A stretch of 64,000 bases of DNA, taken from NCBI GenBank assembly GCA_016841565.1, contig JAENYX010000009.1:16429-80428 (forward strand), written 5' to 3'. Source of the stretch: Clostridium thermobutyricum (lineage in GTDB: Bacteria; Bacillota; Clostridia; Ch29). The translations under genes were made by a program, and so were the position numbers. Shown here in pieces: positions 43,580-54,861 of the stretch. Numbering within the stretch: the stretch's first letter is position 1; every line of letters begins with the position of its first letter. Under the pieces are notes generated by a model. That model was not told the DNA's origin. It was given only the letters and a program-made list of their open reading frames with translations, and ran no database searches.

Positions 43580-44293
43580 TTATTTGTCAGGTTCAAATAT
43601 AGAATACTCAAACATAAAATCGTAATCCTCTCCAAGAGTCCTTGCAAAGGAAGTCACACCCACTCCTTCGGTAAAGGTCCGCTCCTCAATATAAATGCCG
43701 TCGGGCATTCCCTCCATGGGCACGCTGTATCTTACCTTATAAACATCCGGTCCATCCTCCTTCTTCTCTGCCGATAATATCTCTGCCGTAAGAACAACCT
43801 CTTTTCCTGAGCTTTCCACCGTCTGCTCCCATCTGCTGCCGCTTTCCAGCGGGAGCTTCAGCAACTGCAGCTCTTTAAACATATGAGCCAGTTTCTCTCC
43901 CCGGATTATCCGCTCCAGTACTGTGTCCGAAGTTATTCTGTATTCCAGCTCAAGACCGAAATCCCCCGGCGCTTCTCCTCCCGACGGATCATCCACCTCT
44001 CCCGACACTTCGTAGACCAGTATTTCAGGATTGTCGGTATTCCCCGAAATATTATCCAGCTTCATGCGATGGCCGTATTCCGCAAACCCCGAGTAGAACC
44101 ATTCATATCCAATTCTCTGGGGGAAAATCCCGGCCAGTTGCTGTGAAACCCTTTCCCTCGGGTCCTGGAGCGGAGAGTTTTGCTGGCTGTTGTTTTCACC
44201 GACAGGGCCGTTTTCACCGGGATTCATGTAAACATATATCAATGCTGCCGCCAATACTGCAAGTAGTACTGCCACTATGTATTTGCTTTTCAT
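43580..44293 (-). CDS. Hypothetical exported protein
   Basis: N-terminal TM YIVAVLLAVLAAALIYVY. Confidence 0.7.
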   Translation of the reverse strand: MKSKYIVAVLLAVLAAALIYVYMNPGENGPVGENNSQQNSPLQDPRERVSQQLAGIFPQRIGYEWFYSGFAEYGHRMKLDNISGNTDNPEILVYEVSGEVDDPSGGEAPGDFGLELEYRITSDTVLERIIRGEKLAHMFKELQLLKLPLESGSRWEQTVESSGKEVVLTAEILSAEKKEDGPDVYKVRYSVPMEGMPDGIYIEERTFTEGVGVTSFARTLGEDYDFMFEYSIFEPDK

Positions 44294-44719
44294 TTTTCAC
44301 ACCTCTGTATTGATTTATTATAATATTCCATTGCAATTATATTATTCTCTTTAAACAGCATTCTAAACCATGCAGACTTAAGGAAACCAAACCGACCGTC
44401 CGGAACATATACCGCCTTCCACCGTCAAATATTTTAGAGCCTTAAACGGCGCCAACCTATTAAGGCATTCATACAGAAACAGCCGGATAAAAAGCCGGAC
44501 ACTTTTGGCGGGTAAAAGCATTAACGGGACTCCCTTCCCAAATACATTGCTTTTGCCCGGCCATTCTTTTTTTGCCGTAAAGGAATTGACCTGGAATGCA
44601 TAGAATAATCTAAAAAAGACAATTAGGTTTACCGGTTTACTATTTCATCCTGTTGGAAATTATAATCACTACATGTATAATATATCAAAGCTTATCTCTG
44701 TGAAGAAAGGAGAACCGCT

Positions 44720-47700
44720 ATGGATACCGCTTTATTATCGGATATGAATAAAAAGATACTTGCATCTCTTTTAGAGTTAAGAAAAAAGTACCCCGATACC
44801 ATTAGCAGAACCTATGTAAAAGAACAAATTGACAAGTCCTCCTTTGCGAAACAAATGGAGATAATTATAGAAAACAGGGATTACAGCTGCAGAGCCGTCC
44901 TTGAACTATGCAGGGATATGCTTAATGGTCTGGCCGGCGGCAGCGCACCCGGCGACTGGCTGGAATACATCTACCAGTATGCCATAAGCAAATCCTTTCC
45001 CCAGGCGCTGGAGGCCGACTTGAATGATAATCTTGACTGTGCATGCAGCGTATATCTTCAGGTGCTGAGGGAGATATGCCGGTTCCAGAAGTCCTCGGAT
45101 GACGGTACCTGGCAGAGCAGGTATCCCCTTGAATTGCTGTCTGCCCAGGAGCAGGAACAGCTGGAGAACCCGGAAGAATACCGGCTTTTTCTAAAAGCCC
45201 TTGACAGTGAATACATATATGAAATGATGAAGCTGAACCAGGAGCTGCTGGGACATAATACCCTCGATCACATATGCGGAGTACATTACATCTCCCTCTT
45301 TATAGCCCGTCAGCTGAAAGAACTGGGACTGCCGGTAGACCTGGGACGGGTTTCGGGAGCTGCAGCGGGACATGATATTGGAAAATACGGCTGTAAAGGT
45401 TTTGAAGTATCGAGAGTCCCATACCTGCATTATTACTATACCGACCAGTGGTTCAAAAAACACGGAATAGTATATATAAGAAATATTGCACTCAACCATT
45501 CAACCTGGGACCTTGAGATTGAGAATCTGCCTCTGGAATCATTAATTCTCATTTACTCGGACTTCAGGGTGAAAACAAAACCCGGAGGCAAGAACAATGG
45601 CCGAATGCATATATACTCCCTGATGGATTCCTTTGATATTGTACTGGGCAAGCTGGATAATGTGGATGAAAAAAAGGAAAAAAGGTACCGCAGAGTGTTC
45701 GCAAAGCTAAAGGACTTCGAAAATTATATGGTGGGTCTGGGTATAAGTATAAACACACAGCAGGGAGCCGAAACACAAAAGCTGTTCTCAAAGGTGGGCG
45801 GATATTATGCTCTTATGCACGGCCAACAAGTGGTACAGAATTTGAAATACCAGTCAATCCGTCATAACATTAACGTTATGTACAGGCTTCGGGACGAATT
45901 TTCGCTCAACGCCATACTGGAATCGGCCCGCAGCGAAAAAAACTGGAAAAACCTCCGGGAGTATTTGCGCATATTTGAGGATTATTCCACCTATCTTACG
46001 CAAAAGCAAAAGCTGCTCACCATAAAATTTTTATATGAACAGTTAATCCATCCCGAAGACGATATAAGAAGGCATTGCAGCGAGTTAATAGGAGCCCTGA
46101 TTGCTACCTTTGATGAGGAATACCGCAAAGAGGTGCCCGATGATGCAACCCTGGATACCCCTGATATTACAAGCTGCCAGCTGCTGAGCCGGTATTTGGA
46201 GGCTTTTATTGACCCGGATCATAGAATTATCCCTACCCATCGTGTCTGGATAGGCTACGGATTGGGTGTCATGGTAAACTCGCTTTTTACCCACTGCAAA
46301 CCGCAGATGGTAAACGCTTATGCCAGGATTCTATACCAATGCTATACCAAAACTCCGCTCAACCAGACCCAGACCCAGCTCTACCTGCTGGAGACTCTCA
46401 AATCAATACCCTCCACCTGCGACAGGGATCTGTTGGAACTGCTGATGGATTTTGTGCTGGAAAGGCTTTCTGTGATTGACAGCAGTCTGCGTTTGTCGGC
46501 TCTTGATGCCGCCCGCATTCTCAGCCTGAGCCTTGACCCCCAGTGCAGGCATGCTCAGCATTTAAAGGATCTGCTGATTCAAAATATGAGCAGATCGTCC
46601 CTGCCTGCAGAAAACCATCTTAGGCTCAAGATAGCGGAAATCCTACAGCTTGACCCCCAGATAACCGGAAAATTCCGTGACTTTTGCCGCCGGGACTTGG
46701 AAAGTATTTCGGATATTTTCCTGAGCAACCTAAAGACTGCAACCGACAGGATTTCAAAAAAGATACAGGTGGAGCTCCTGCTGGAGCACACTCTGAAAAG
46801 CAAGAACAATGCCCTGTATACCGCCATGCACTTTTGCAACCTTCTAAAGGTCAGTCCTGTTGAAGAGGTACGCATTGGCGCAGGGGAGGCTCTGGTTCGA
46901 ATAATCCCCAGTCTAAGCCTTGAACAAAGAAATGATATTGCTATAGAACTGGTCAGAGCTTTGGAACTTGAAGGCCATCAGTTCACCAAATATATTCCCT
47001 ATTACCTTGGGCAGTTGATACTATACCTTCAGCCGGTGCAGCTGGATGAAGTGCTGGATTATCTAACCGAAAAGACCAAACAGTCGGGGCCCCATATAAA
47101 CTCACTGATACTGAAAACGGTAGGAATAACTCTGTCCTACTACCTTAAATACAGGAAACTCTTCCCCAAGGACGGAGAATTCTATGAGAGCAGACTGTCC
47201 GGAATGCTGGGGATTTTGTTGGGCGGCTTTGTAAATTACGACCAACAGGTCAGGCAGATTGCTTTCAGCGTTATTGGTAAAGAAATCTATGGCTCGGAAT
47301 ACCTTGATTTAGAGCAGAAAAACCATATATTTAGACTGACTGCAAAAAAAATACTCACACTGCTGCCTGACAACAGGGACAGTGAACTAACACTGTTTAC
47401 CAATGCATCGGCGCTAAACAGCATGTATAAATTCATATCGGCCTACACATTCCATTATGGCGGCATAACCCTTGACCACCCGCAGAAAATAGCCTTTTTC
47501 CCGGGAACCTTTGATCCCTTTTCTCTGGGCCACAAGGAAATAGCAAAGGAAATACGCAGGCTCGGTTTTGAAGTGTTCCTTGCCATTGATGAGTTTTCAT
47601 GGTCCAAAAGAACCCAGCCTAATCTTACCAGAAGAAATATAATCAATATGTCCATTGCCGACCAGCCGGGCATATTTCTTTACCCTGAGGATATCCCCGT

Positions 47701-49615
47701 AAATATTGCGTATCCGGAGGATTTACGGATATTAAGACAAAGCTTCCCCTGCTCGGAGGTTTATATAGTTGTGGGGAGCGATGTTATACTGCACGCCTCA
47801 GGATACAGGGATAAAAAGAGCCCCGATTCCATTCACTCCTTCCCCCATATCATATTTGACAGAAGAAGCGCATTTTCGTCCCCCGAGGATGATGAAAAGC
47901 TGGTCACCGAGATGGGCAGAATAGAAGGGAAAATAATCAACCTGTCTCTGCCTCCCCAATATGAAGACATAAGCTCAACCCAGATCAGAACCTACATTGA
48001 CCAAAACAGGGATATATCAATGCTGGTGGACCCCCTTGCTCAAAAGTACATATACATGAGCGGCCTGTATCGAAGGGAGCCCCAGTACAAGACCCCTGTC
48101 AGCCCTGTATCCATAGATGTGGAGGTTGTTAATAACCTTAAACCGGAATTACTTAAAGAGCTGGCCGGTCAGATGTTCCAGAACAGCAGCCAGGCGCTGG
48201 AAAAACTTATGGCCTTCTGTTACAAATCCAATCCCAGGGTTTTGCTGCTCAGGGATATTAATGCCGGCGGCAGGATACTGGGCTTTTCAATGTTTCACTG
48301 GGCACGCCTGAGCATGCTTTTTAACGAGTTCCAGAATAACATGGTATCGGAGTATATAAGGGATAATGCCGTAGGCAGAATTGTGGTAATGGATGGCATA
48401 TTTGCCCGCCCAAAAACAGGGTACAGCAACCTTGAACAGGTAATTCTCACCGAAACCCTCTGCTACTGCCTTGCAAAGGATTATAACTATGCAGTGTTCA
48501 GAAACACAATTGATAATTATCCTACCGCTACAGTAGAGCAGGTGCTTGAGCTGCAGGGATTTGAAAAGCTGTATTTCAGCAACGAGTATCAACCCATATA
48601 CATAGTTGATATGAGTTCTCCCTGTACCCTTAACATGGATGTATCCACCATAATCAAGGAACCCTTCAGGGATGCCGTTGGTGTAAAAAAAGCAATCTGG
48701 CGTTCAAGAAAAAGCCTGCAAAGGGCTCTGACCGGTTTATATACCGGCAAGCTGATGTTGTCCTTTGACCGTCAAATGCTCAACCAGAACCTGACCAAAA
48801 AAATATGCGCCGAAAACGGAGTGGATACCGTCACTTCAGTTCCCAGAAAGCTGGGCGGAGCCGTATGCGTTCCCTTTGGCACAGTTTTGAGCAATCAGAT
48901 TGTACCCAATACCATAACAAAATCCCTCCATACCGAAAAGCTATTTCAACCGAATATGAGGTCCTTCAGAATTGGGCCCTTTCCCTACTACCTGGATCTT
49001 GAGACCCAGATAAAAATGCTGCGCTCCTTCAACCGACCCATAATACTGGTAGACGATCTGTTGAACAAAGGCTACAGATTTAAGGCACTGGACCCCCTGC
49101 TAAAAAGAGAGGAAATCCAAGTCAAGAAATTTATAGTAGGAATACTGTCGGGCCGCGGTAAAGAGCTTATGGATATCCAGAACCGTGAGGTGGACAGCGC
49201 CTACTTTATTCCCAGGCTGCGGGCATGGTTTAATGAGAGTGCTCTATATCCCTTCCTTGGCGGAGATACTCTGTGGAGGGGAGTTTATCCCCAATGGAAC
49301 CTGATACCCTCGATAAACCTGATACTTCCCTATACCTCCCCTACCTTTATAAGTGATGTTTCCAACAATGCACTTTACAAACTGTCCGAGGTATGCATTA
49401 ATAATTCCATTGATATAATGACAGCCCTTGAGGAAGAATACCAGGTAGTGCATGAACGAAGCCTTACATTAAATCTTTTGGGAGAGGTGCTGAACCCTCC
49501 CCGCTGTCCTGACCATGGCACAAATATGAAATACGATATCAACATAAACCCGTCCCATTACCTGCTCAATGACCTTGAAGTGTTGAAACGTCTTGAGCAT
49601 ACCATTGTAAAATAA
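44720..49615 (+). CDS. 1631-aa multidomain protein: HD hydrolase + helical repeats + NadD-like nucleotidyltransferase + acetyltransferase-like + phosphoribosyltransferase-like
   Basis: HD: AAGHDIGKYG; NT: KIAFFPGTFDPFSLGHKEIAKE and DISSTQIRTYI; PRTase-like: PIILVDDLLNKGYRFKALDPLL. Confidence 0.85.
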   Translation: MDTALLSDMNKKILASLLELRKKYPDTISRTYVKEQIDKSSFAKQMEIIIENRDYSCRAVLELCRDMLNGLAGGSAPGDWLEYIYQYAISKSFPQALEADLNDNLDCACSVYLQVLREICRFQKSSDDGTWQSRYPLELLSAQEQEQLENPEEYRLFLKALDSEYIYEMMKLNQELLGHNTLDHICGVHYISLFIARQLKELGLPVDLGRVSGAAAGHDIGKYGCKGFEVSRVPYLHYYYTDQWFKKHGIVYIRNIALNHSTWDLEIENLPLESLILIYSDFRVKTKPGGKNNGRMHIYSLMDSFDIVLGKLDNVDEKKEKRYRRVFAKLKDFENYMVGLGISINTQQGAETQKLFSKVGGYYALMHGQQVVQNLKYQSIRHNINVMYRLRDEFSLNAILESARSEKNWKNLREYLRIFEDYSTYLTQKQKLLTIKFLYEQLIHPEDDIRRHCSELIGALIATFDEEYRKEVPDDATLDTPDITSCQLLSRYLEAFIDPDHRIIPTHRVWIGYGLGVMVNSLFTHCKPQMVNAYARILYQCYTKTPLNQTQTQLYLLETLKSIPSTCDRDLLELLMDFVLERLSVIDSSLRLSALDAARILSLSLDPQCRHAQHLKDLLIQNMSRSSLPAENHLRLKIAEILQLDPQITGKFRDFCRRDLESISDIFLSNLKTATDRISKKIQVELLLEHTLKSKNNALYTAMHFCNLLKVSPVEEVRIGAGEALVRIIPSLSLEQRNDIAIELVRALELEGHQFTKYIPYYLGQLILYLQPVQLDEVLDYLTEKTKQSGPHINSLILKTVGITLSYYLKYRKLFPKDGEFYESRLSGMLGILLGGFVNYDQQVRQIAFSVIGKEIYGSEYLDLEQKNHIFRLTAKKILTLLPDNRDSELTLFTNASALNSMYKFISAYTFHYGGITLDHPQKIAFFPGTFDPFSLGHKEIAKEIRRLGFEVFLAIDEFSWSKRTQPNLTRRNIINMSIADQPGIFLYPEDIPVNIAYPEDLRILRQSFPCSEVYIVVGSDVILHASGYRDKKSPDSIHSFPHIIFDRRSAFSSPEDDEKLVTEMGRIEGKIINLSLPPQYEDISSTQIRTYIDQNRDISMLVDPLAQKYIYMSGLYRREPQYKTPVSPVSIDVEVVNNLKPELLKELAGQMFQNSSQALEKLMAFCYKSNPRVLLLRDINAGGRILGFSMFHWARLSMLFNEFQNNMVSEYIRDNAVGRIVVMDGIFARPKTGYSNLEQVILTETLCYCLAKDYNYAVFRNTIDNYPTATVEQVLELQGFEKLYFSNEYQPIYIVDMSSPCTLNMDVSTIIKEPFRDAVGVKKAIWRSRKSLQRALTGLYTGKLMLSFDRQMLNQNLTKKICAENGVDTVTSVPRKLGGAVCVPFGTVLSNQIVPNTITKSLHTEKLFQPNMRSFRIGPFPYYLDLETQIKMLRSFNRPIILVDDLLNKGYRFKALDPLLKREEIQVKKFIVGILSGRGKELMDIQNREVDSAYFIPRLRAWFNESALYPFLGGDTLWRGVYPQWNLIPSINLILPYTSPTFISDVSNNALYKLSEVCINNSIDIMTALEEEYQVVHERSLTLNLLGEVLNPPRCPDHGTNMKYDININPSHYLLNDLEVLKRLEHTIVK

Positions 49616-49628
49616 CGGAGGTTACTGT

Positions 49629-50870
49629 ATGTTCTATTATGAGTACCGGGGCAAGATCCTGGCATCAAAACACAGATACCCCGAACTGGATGAAATATCC
49701 CCCGGCCGCGCCAGGAGCTGTAAAAACAATATATATGTTCTGAACAAACTGGAGCCGTCAAAGTCCAGGAAGAGCTTTTGCGTATCACATCCATGGCTGG
49801 CATTTCCCGATAAAGAGGGCCTGGAAATGCTTGCCCGCCGGAATACACCCTCCGGCCTGCCCGACTGGCTGCTTACGGCTATGGAAAATAAAAATGTTAC
49901 TTCCATAAATACCGAGTATCCCGGCTGGCAACGTCAACTGACAAAGGTATTTCCCGAAAAATGGAGGGTAAACATAGCAGGCCTCGGTGATGTGGGAGGT
50001 ATGGTGCTTACAGGCCTTCGCCTTCTGGGAGGCGGCAGTATATCGGGCATAGGGATATACAGCAGAAACCCAAGCAATATGAAAAGGTGGGAATATGAGA
50101 CCAACCAGATATTGTATCCCGGTGCAAGCACGGCCTGCCCACCGGTTTATTTGGTGAATGAAGATGAGATTTTTGATTGTGACTTGTTTGTGTTTTGCAT
50201 ATCGACAGGGGTACCGCCCGTCGGGCATGATACCCATGATGTCAGAATGGCGCAGTTGGAGGGCAATTCAACAATAATGGCCCTGTATGCAAAAAAGGCC
50301 AGAAAAGCCGGCTTCGGGGGAATATTTGCAGTGGTTTCCGACCCGGTGGACCAGTTGTGCAAAGTGGCGTTTATAGAAAGCAATACCGGCAGCAAAGGCA
50401 TGCTGGATTTCGGCGGGCTGGCCCCCGAACAAATAAGAGGCTATGGCCTGGGAGTAATGTATGCCCGCGCCGCATACTTCGCAATGCAGTCCCCGGCCAG
50501 TGGGCACTTTATAAAAGAAGGCAGAGCCTTCGGGCCCCATGGAGAAGGGCTTGTTATTGCCGACAGCATAGAAAATTACAACGAGGAGCTGTCCCTGTAT
50601 CTTACAGAAAAGGCTTTCAAAGCTAATCTGTATGTGCGTTCTGAGGGCTACAAACCCTATGTGGCTCCGGCACTGTCGTCGGGAAGCCTTTCGCTGATTG
50701 CCCTGACAAAAGGAGAATGGCACTACAGCTCCACCTTTATGGGAGGGGTATATATGGGCTGTCTGAACAGGCTTACCGGTTCAGGAACGGAGATTGAAGC
50801 TTCGGACCTGCCCGCTCCCCTGTACAGAAGGCTTGAGGAAACCTATGTAAAGCTGGGTGGAATACTATGA
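49629..50870 (+). CDS. Rossmann-fold (lactate/malate dehydrogenase-like) protein
   Basis: VNIAGLGDVGGMVLTGLRLLGGGSISGIGIYSRN; 13 nt after the 1631-aa gene. Confidence 0.7.
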   Translation: MFYYEYRGKILASKHRYPELDEISPGRARSCKNNIYVLNKLEPSKSRKSFCVSHPWLAFPDKEGLEMLARRNTPSGLPDWLLTAMENKNVTSINTEYPGWQRQLTKVFPEKWRVNIAGLGDVGGMVLTGLRLLGGGSISGIGIYSRNPSNMKRWEYETNQILYPGASTACPPVYLVNEDEIFDCDLFVFCISTGVPPVGHDTHDVRMAQLEGNSTIMALYAKKARKAGFGGIFAVVSDPVDQLCKVAFIESNTGSKGMLDFGGLAPEQIRGYGLGVMYARAAYFAMQSPASGHFIKEGRAFGPHGEGLVIADSIENYNEELSLYLTEKAFKANLYVRSEGYKPYVAPALSSGSLSLIALTKGEWHYSSTFMGGVYMGCLNRLTGSGTEIEASDLPAPLYRRLEETYVKLGGIL

Positions 50871-51916
50871 AAACCGTGCATCTTATCGCTCCCGGTCCCA
50901 TATCTCATCAGCTCTCTATAATGGTCAAAGAAGCCACCGACGGTATGACGGTAGAACCCATTGCCCGGACTAAAACCCTGCCCGACCTCCGGGACAAGAA
51001 AATACTGTTTGCCGCCCAGTTGGATCAAACCGGCAATTGCATTCCACTCATGAATCTGTTTAACCTGATTTCCAAAAGGGGAACCGATTCACTGCGCGGC
51101 TGTTCGGCAGCCATACTGATACACAGTACCAGTGACCTGTATACCAAAAGCGCCGCCCAGAATATTATTTTTCTTGCCAACAGTCTCGGCTGCCGTTTCC
51201 CGGGCAACCCGGTAATTGAAGCAACGGCAGACCTCAGCAACTTCCTGACCTGGCAGAAAAAACTGGATCTGCCGCTGCCGGAAATCTGCGGCAGTCTTTG
51301 TGCTTCACTGGGCAGACGGCTGCTTGAAGATAACCTCGCAACAAAAGCAAATCCCAGGATACTGGCCGTCCATGCCAGCTCCCACGACACCTCAAATACC
51401 CTTATGCTGTGGAACATGGTAAAAAAACACCTGCACCATGGCGAGATAACCGAGCTGCATGTGGAAAACGGCACGGTACGCGACTGCAAAGGATGCTCCT
51501 ACACAACCTGCAAGCATTTCAGCCGGCAGCACAGCTGCTTCTACGGAGGGGTTATGGTGGAAGAGATACTCCCCGAAATTGAAAGGGCCCATGCCATTGT
51601 TTGGATATGCCCCAACTACAACGACGCAATATCGGCAAATCTTATGGCGGTAATAAACCGGCTTACTGCTTTGTACAGAAGAACCAAATTCTTTGATAAG
51701 ACTTGTTTCGGGGTGATTGTATCCGGAAATTCGGGAAGCGATTGTGTAGCCAAACAGCTTATTGGTGCCCTGAATATAAATAAAAGCTTCAGGCTTCCCC
51801 CCTACTTCGCGATAATGGCCACTGCCAACTATCCGGGGGAAATCGCAACCGTTCCCAAAATAGAGAAAAGGGCAAAACTGTTTGCGGAAAACATGCTGCG
51901 GGAAATAAAACAATGA
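50867..51916 (+). CDS. Flavodoxin-like/iron-sulfur flavoprotein-like NAD(P)H reductase
   Basis: VRDCKGCSYTTCKHFSRQHSCFYGGVMVEEILPEIERAHAIVWICPNYNDAISANLMAVINR; ATGA overlap with previous gene. Confidence 0.72.
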   Translation: MKTVHLIAPGPISHQLSIMVKEATDGMTVEPIARTKTLPDLRDKKILFAAQLDQTGNCIPLMNLFNLISKRGTDSLRGCSAAILIHSTSDLYTKSAAQNIIFLANSLGCRFPGNPVIEATADLSNFLTWQKKLDLPLPEICGSLCASLGRRLLEDNLATKANPRILAVHASSHDTSNTLMLWNMVKKHLHHGEITELHVENGTVRDCKGCSYTTCKHFSRQHSCFYGGVMVEEILPEIERAHAIVWICPNYNDAISANLMAVINRLTALYRRTKFFDKTCFGVIVSGNSGSDCVAKQLIGALNINKSFRLPPYFAIMATANYPGEIATVPKIEKRAKLFAENMLREIKQ

Positions 51917-51951
51917 TTTTCATTGCGGGCAACATCAGAACATGGCTATCG

Positions 51952-52848
51952 TCACGGCAAAAATGCTTTTGACAGATAGGCGGCCAGTACCAGAAGCGCT
52001 ATATGTACCGGGTAAAACCAGTATGCAGCGTATTTGCTCAGCCTGACTCTGTTAACAAAATTATCCGACATATATATCGGTATAAGTGCAAAAATGCTCC
52101 TGGCCTGAAAAAAGTACCCGTCAAGCCTTAATAATCCGTTGTTGTAATACACTATATTTTGCATGACCAGGCCAAAGCTGGATAAGCTTTTGACAATTCC
52201 GTACCGCTCACCAAACCAGGCCATGGAGTTTGCAGACAGAACCTTTGCTCCATATACATAGGTGTATACAAAGGATAGTACTATGTAGCTTATTAACATA
52301 CCGGCCTTATTGTTTCTGTAAAGATGAAATGCCAGCACCAGCAGTAGTCCGTAAAAACCATAGTCCAGGCTGAAATCCGGCAACGCAATATTCAGCAGCT
52401 CCACAGCAGCCAGGATTATACAAACCATACCCAAAGCCCCAATGCCGTAAAACAGGTCTTTCCTCTCTTTAGTGTCCCTGTACACTTTAAGCCTGGCTGT
52501 GGACAAACAATACAGATGAACCACCCCAAGAGCCAGCAGCAGGGTAAACATTATATTCAGGCGGAAGGGTTCAAACTCCATACCGGGTGAAAAAAACGAA
52601 TAGGGTATCTGAGATATGAGACCGAATACAAACAGCCTTTTTGCGTAGTTTTTAAGGCTGGATGTCTTCTCATAGCCTACGGCCAGCTGATATGCAAATA
52701 TGGGAAAAGCCAGCCTCCCAACCGACCGGAATATACTGTACTGCGGAAAAAACATATATCCAATATGGTCAACAAGCATTGTAACCATGGCAATAAGCTT
52801 TAAAGAATCATTTCTGGGCGTTTGGGCCCATGCCGCTTTTTCCATCAT
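51952..52848 (-). CDS. TraX-family membrane protein
   Basis: DSLKLIAMVTMLVDHIGYMFFPQYSIFRSVGRLAFPIFAYQLAVGYEKTSS. Confidence 0.88.
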   Translation of the reverse strand: MMEKAAWAQTPRNDSLKLIAMVTMLVDHIGYMFFPQYSIFRSVGRLAFPIFAYQLAVGYEKTSSLKNYAKRLFVFGLISQIPYSFFSPGMEFEPFRLNIMFTLLLALGVVHLYCLSTARLKVYRDTKERKDLFYGIGALGMVCIILAAVELLNIALPDFSLDYGFYGLLLVLAFHLYRNNKAGMLISYIVLSFVYTYVYGAKVLSANSMAWFGERYGIVKSLSSFGLVMQNIVYYNNGLLRLDGYFFQARSIFALIPIYMSDNFVNRVRLSKYAAYWFYPVHIALLVLAAYLSKAFLP

Positions 52849-53037
52849 AAAATCCCTCCAATACCTTTAAACGGTCCCTATACCTCATATTATAACAATA
52901 ACCCTCCCAGCCATTATAATATACAAAATTACCATGCTCATATCCACAAGTTTAACATATGGGAGTACAAAAAAAATTGATTATTTGCAAAAATAGATAT
53001 ATAGTAATAAGGTATTTTACAAAAGGAAGGGATTTTT

Positions 53038-54852
53038 ATGTCGCAAAAACAGAAAATAATCAATTTAGCCGTAATAGCACACGTGGATGCCGGTAAATCA
53101 ACCCTGGTGGATGCTTTCCTGAGCCAAAGCGGAGTATTCAGAGGAAACCAGCAGGTGGTCGATTGTGTAATGGATAGCAATGACCTTGAAAGAGAGCGGG
53201 GAATTACAATCTATTCAAAAAACTGCTCTATTGAGTATAATGGGATAAAGATTAACATTATAGATACGCCGGGACACGCAGATTTTTCCTCAGAAGTGGA
53301 GCGGGTAATAAAAGCGGTGGATACGGCCATTCTTATCGTGGATTCAAGTGAGGGGCCTATGCCCCAAACCAGATTTGTGCTTCAAAAGGCTTTGGAGCTG
53401 GGTATAAAACCCATCCTGTTTATTAATAAGATAGATAAAAGGAATGAAAGAGCTGAAGAAGTTGTTGACATGGTTCTGGACCTGTTCATTGATCTCAAAG
53501 CCAACGATGAGCAGTTGGAATTCCCGGTGGTCTACGGCATTGCCCGTGAGGGGATTGCAAAATTAAGCCCTGATGACGACAGTACCGATCTGACCCCACT
53601 GTTTGAAACCATACTTTGCCACGTCAAACCCTATCCCGACTATGACCATGAACCGCTTCAGCTGCAAATAAACGACCTGGCCTATGATGATTATATAGGC
53701 AGGATTGGAATCGGAAGGATCTATAAGGGAATCCTGAAAAGCGGTCAAATGGTTGCCATTTCGAAAAGGGACGGAAGCATAGCCCGGGCAAAAATCTCCA
53801 GGCTTCTCATCTATAAGGGCATAAATCAGGTGGCCGCAGACCAGGCGGTCAGCGGCGATATGGTTGCGGTAGCCGGAATTGACGATATCTCCATCGGTGA
53901 AACCATATGCAATGTGGATAATGTAATCCCAATGGAAATGATAAGGATTGAACAGCCTACACTGGCAATGAACTTTCTCATCAATGATTCTCCATTTTCA
54001 GGCCAAAGCGGCAAGTATGTGACCACCAGGGATATTAAAGCCAGGCTGGAAAAAGAGTTGGAGGTCAATGTGGGCTTGAGGGTGGAAAAGGTGGAAAACA
54101 CCGACGCATTTAAAGTATCCGGCAGAGGTGAACTCCATCTGTCCATCCTCCTGGAGAATATGAGGAGAGAAGGCTATGAAGTATCGGTATCCAAACCTGA
54201 AGTTTTGATGTATAAAGAAAACGGCAGGATGATGGAACCTATGGAAAGGGTAATAATAGATACCCCTGAAGAATATCACAGCACTGTTATATCAAAGCTT
54301 AACCAGAGAAAAGGAATTATGCAGGGCATGAGCTCTGACAACGGTTACATCAGACTGGAGTATCTGGTTCCCACCAGAGGTCTTATAGGCTATAAAAGCG
54401 AATTTATCAATGACACCAGAGGCCAGGGCACCCTGATCCGGTCCTTCGAAAGCTATGAAGAGTATAAAGGAGAGATACCGCAGAGGCAAAACGGAGTTTT
54501 GGTATCCCAGAGCGAAGGTATTGCAAGGGCTTATTCACTGGACAATCTAAGCCAGAGAGCTGTCATGTTTATAAGCCCCGGGGCAAAGGTCTACGAAGGA
54601 ATGATTATAGGAATGAACAGCAGAAATGATGATATGGTGGTTAATCCGTGTAAGAACAAAAAACTTACAAATACCAGGGCCTCGGGTTCGGATGACGCCA
54701 TTGTACTTGCTCCCCCCAGAACGTTCACGCTGGAGCAGGCCCTTGAATTTATAAGAGACGACGAGCTGGTTGAAGTCACACCCGATGCCATCCGGCTGAG
54801 AAAAAAAATACTAAACGAGCAGGACCGGATCAAGCATAATAAAAACAATTAA
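53038..54852 (+). CDS. typA: Translational GTPase TypA/BipA
   Basis: [46 protein letters not shown]. Confidence 0.96.
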   Translation: MSQKQKIINLAVIAHVDAGKSTLVDAFLSQSGVFRGNQQVVDCVMDSNDLERERGITIYSKNCSIEYNGIKINIIDTPGHADFSSEVERVIKAVDTAILIVDSSEGPMPQTRFVLQKALELGIKPILFINKIDKRNERAEEVVDMVLDLFIDLKANDEQLEFPVVYGIAREGIAKLSPDDDSTDLTPLFETILCHVKPYPDYDHEPLQLQINDLAYDDYIGRIGIGRIYKGILKSGQMVAISKRDGSIARAKISRLLIYKGINQVAADQAVSGDMVAVAGIDDISIGETICNVDNVIPMEMIRIEQPTLAMNFLINDSPFSGQSGKYVTTRDIKARLEKELEVNVGLRVEKVENTDAFKVSGRGELHLSILLENMRREGYEVSVSKPEVLMYKENGRMMEPMERVIIDTPEEYHSTVISKLNQRKGIMQGMSSDNGYIRLEYLVPTRGLIGYKSEFINDTRGQGTLIRSFESYEEYKGEIPQRQNGVLVSQSEGIARAYSLDNLSQRAVMFISPGAKVYEGMIIGMNSRNDDMVVNPCKNKKLTNTRASGSDDAIVLAPPRTFTLEQALEFIRDDELVEVTPDAIRLRKKILNEQDRIKHNKNN

Positions 54853-54861
54853 ACCATACAA

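Noticed and set aside
51952-52848. TraX-like gene as a hint of a conjugative element
   Set aside because: TraX-family acyltransferase-like membrane proteins are common chromosomal genes in Clostridia; no conjugation genes nearby.
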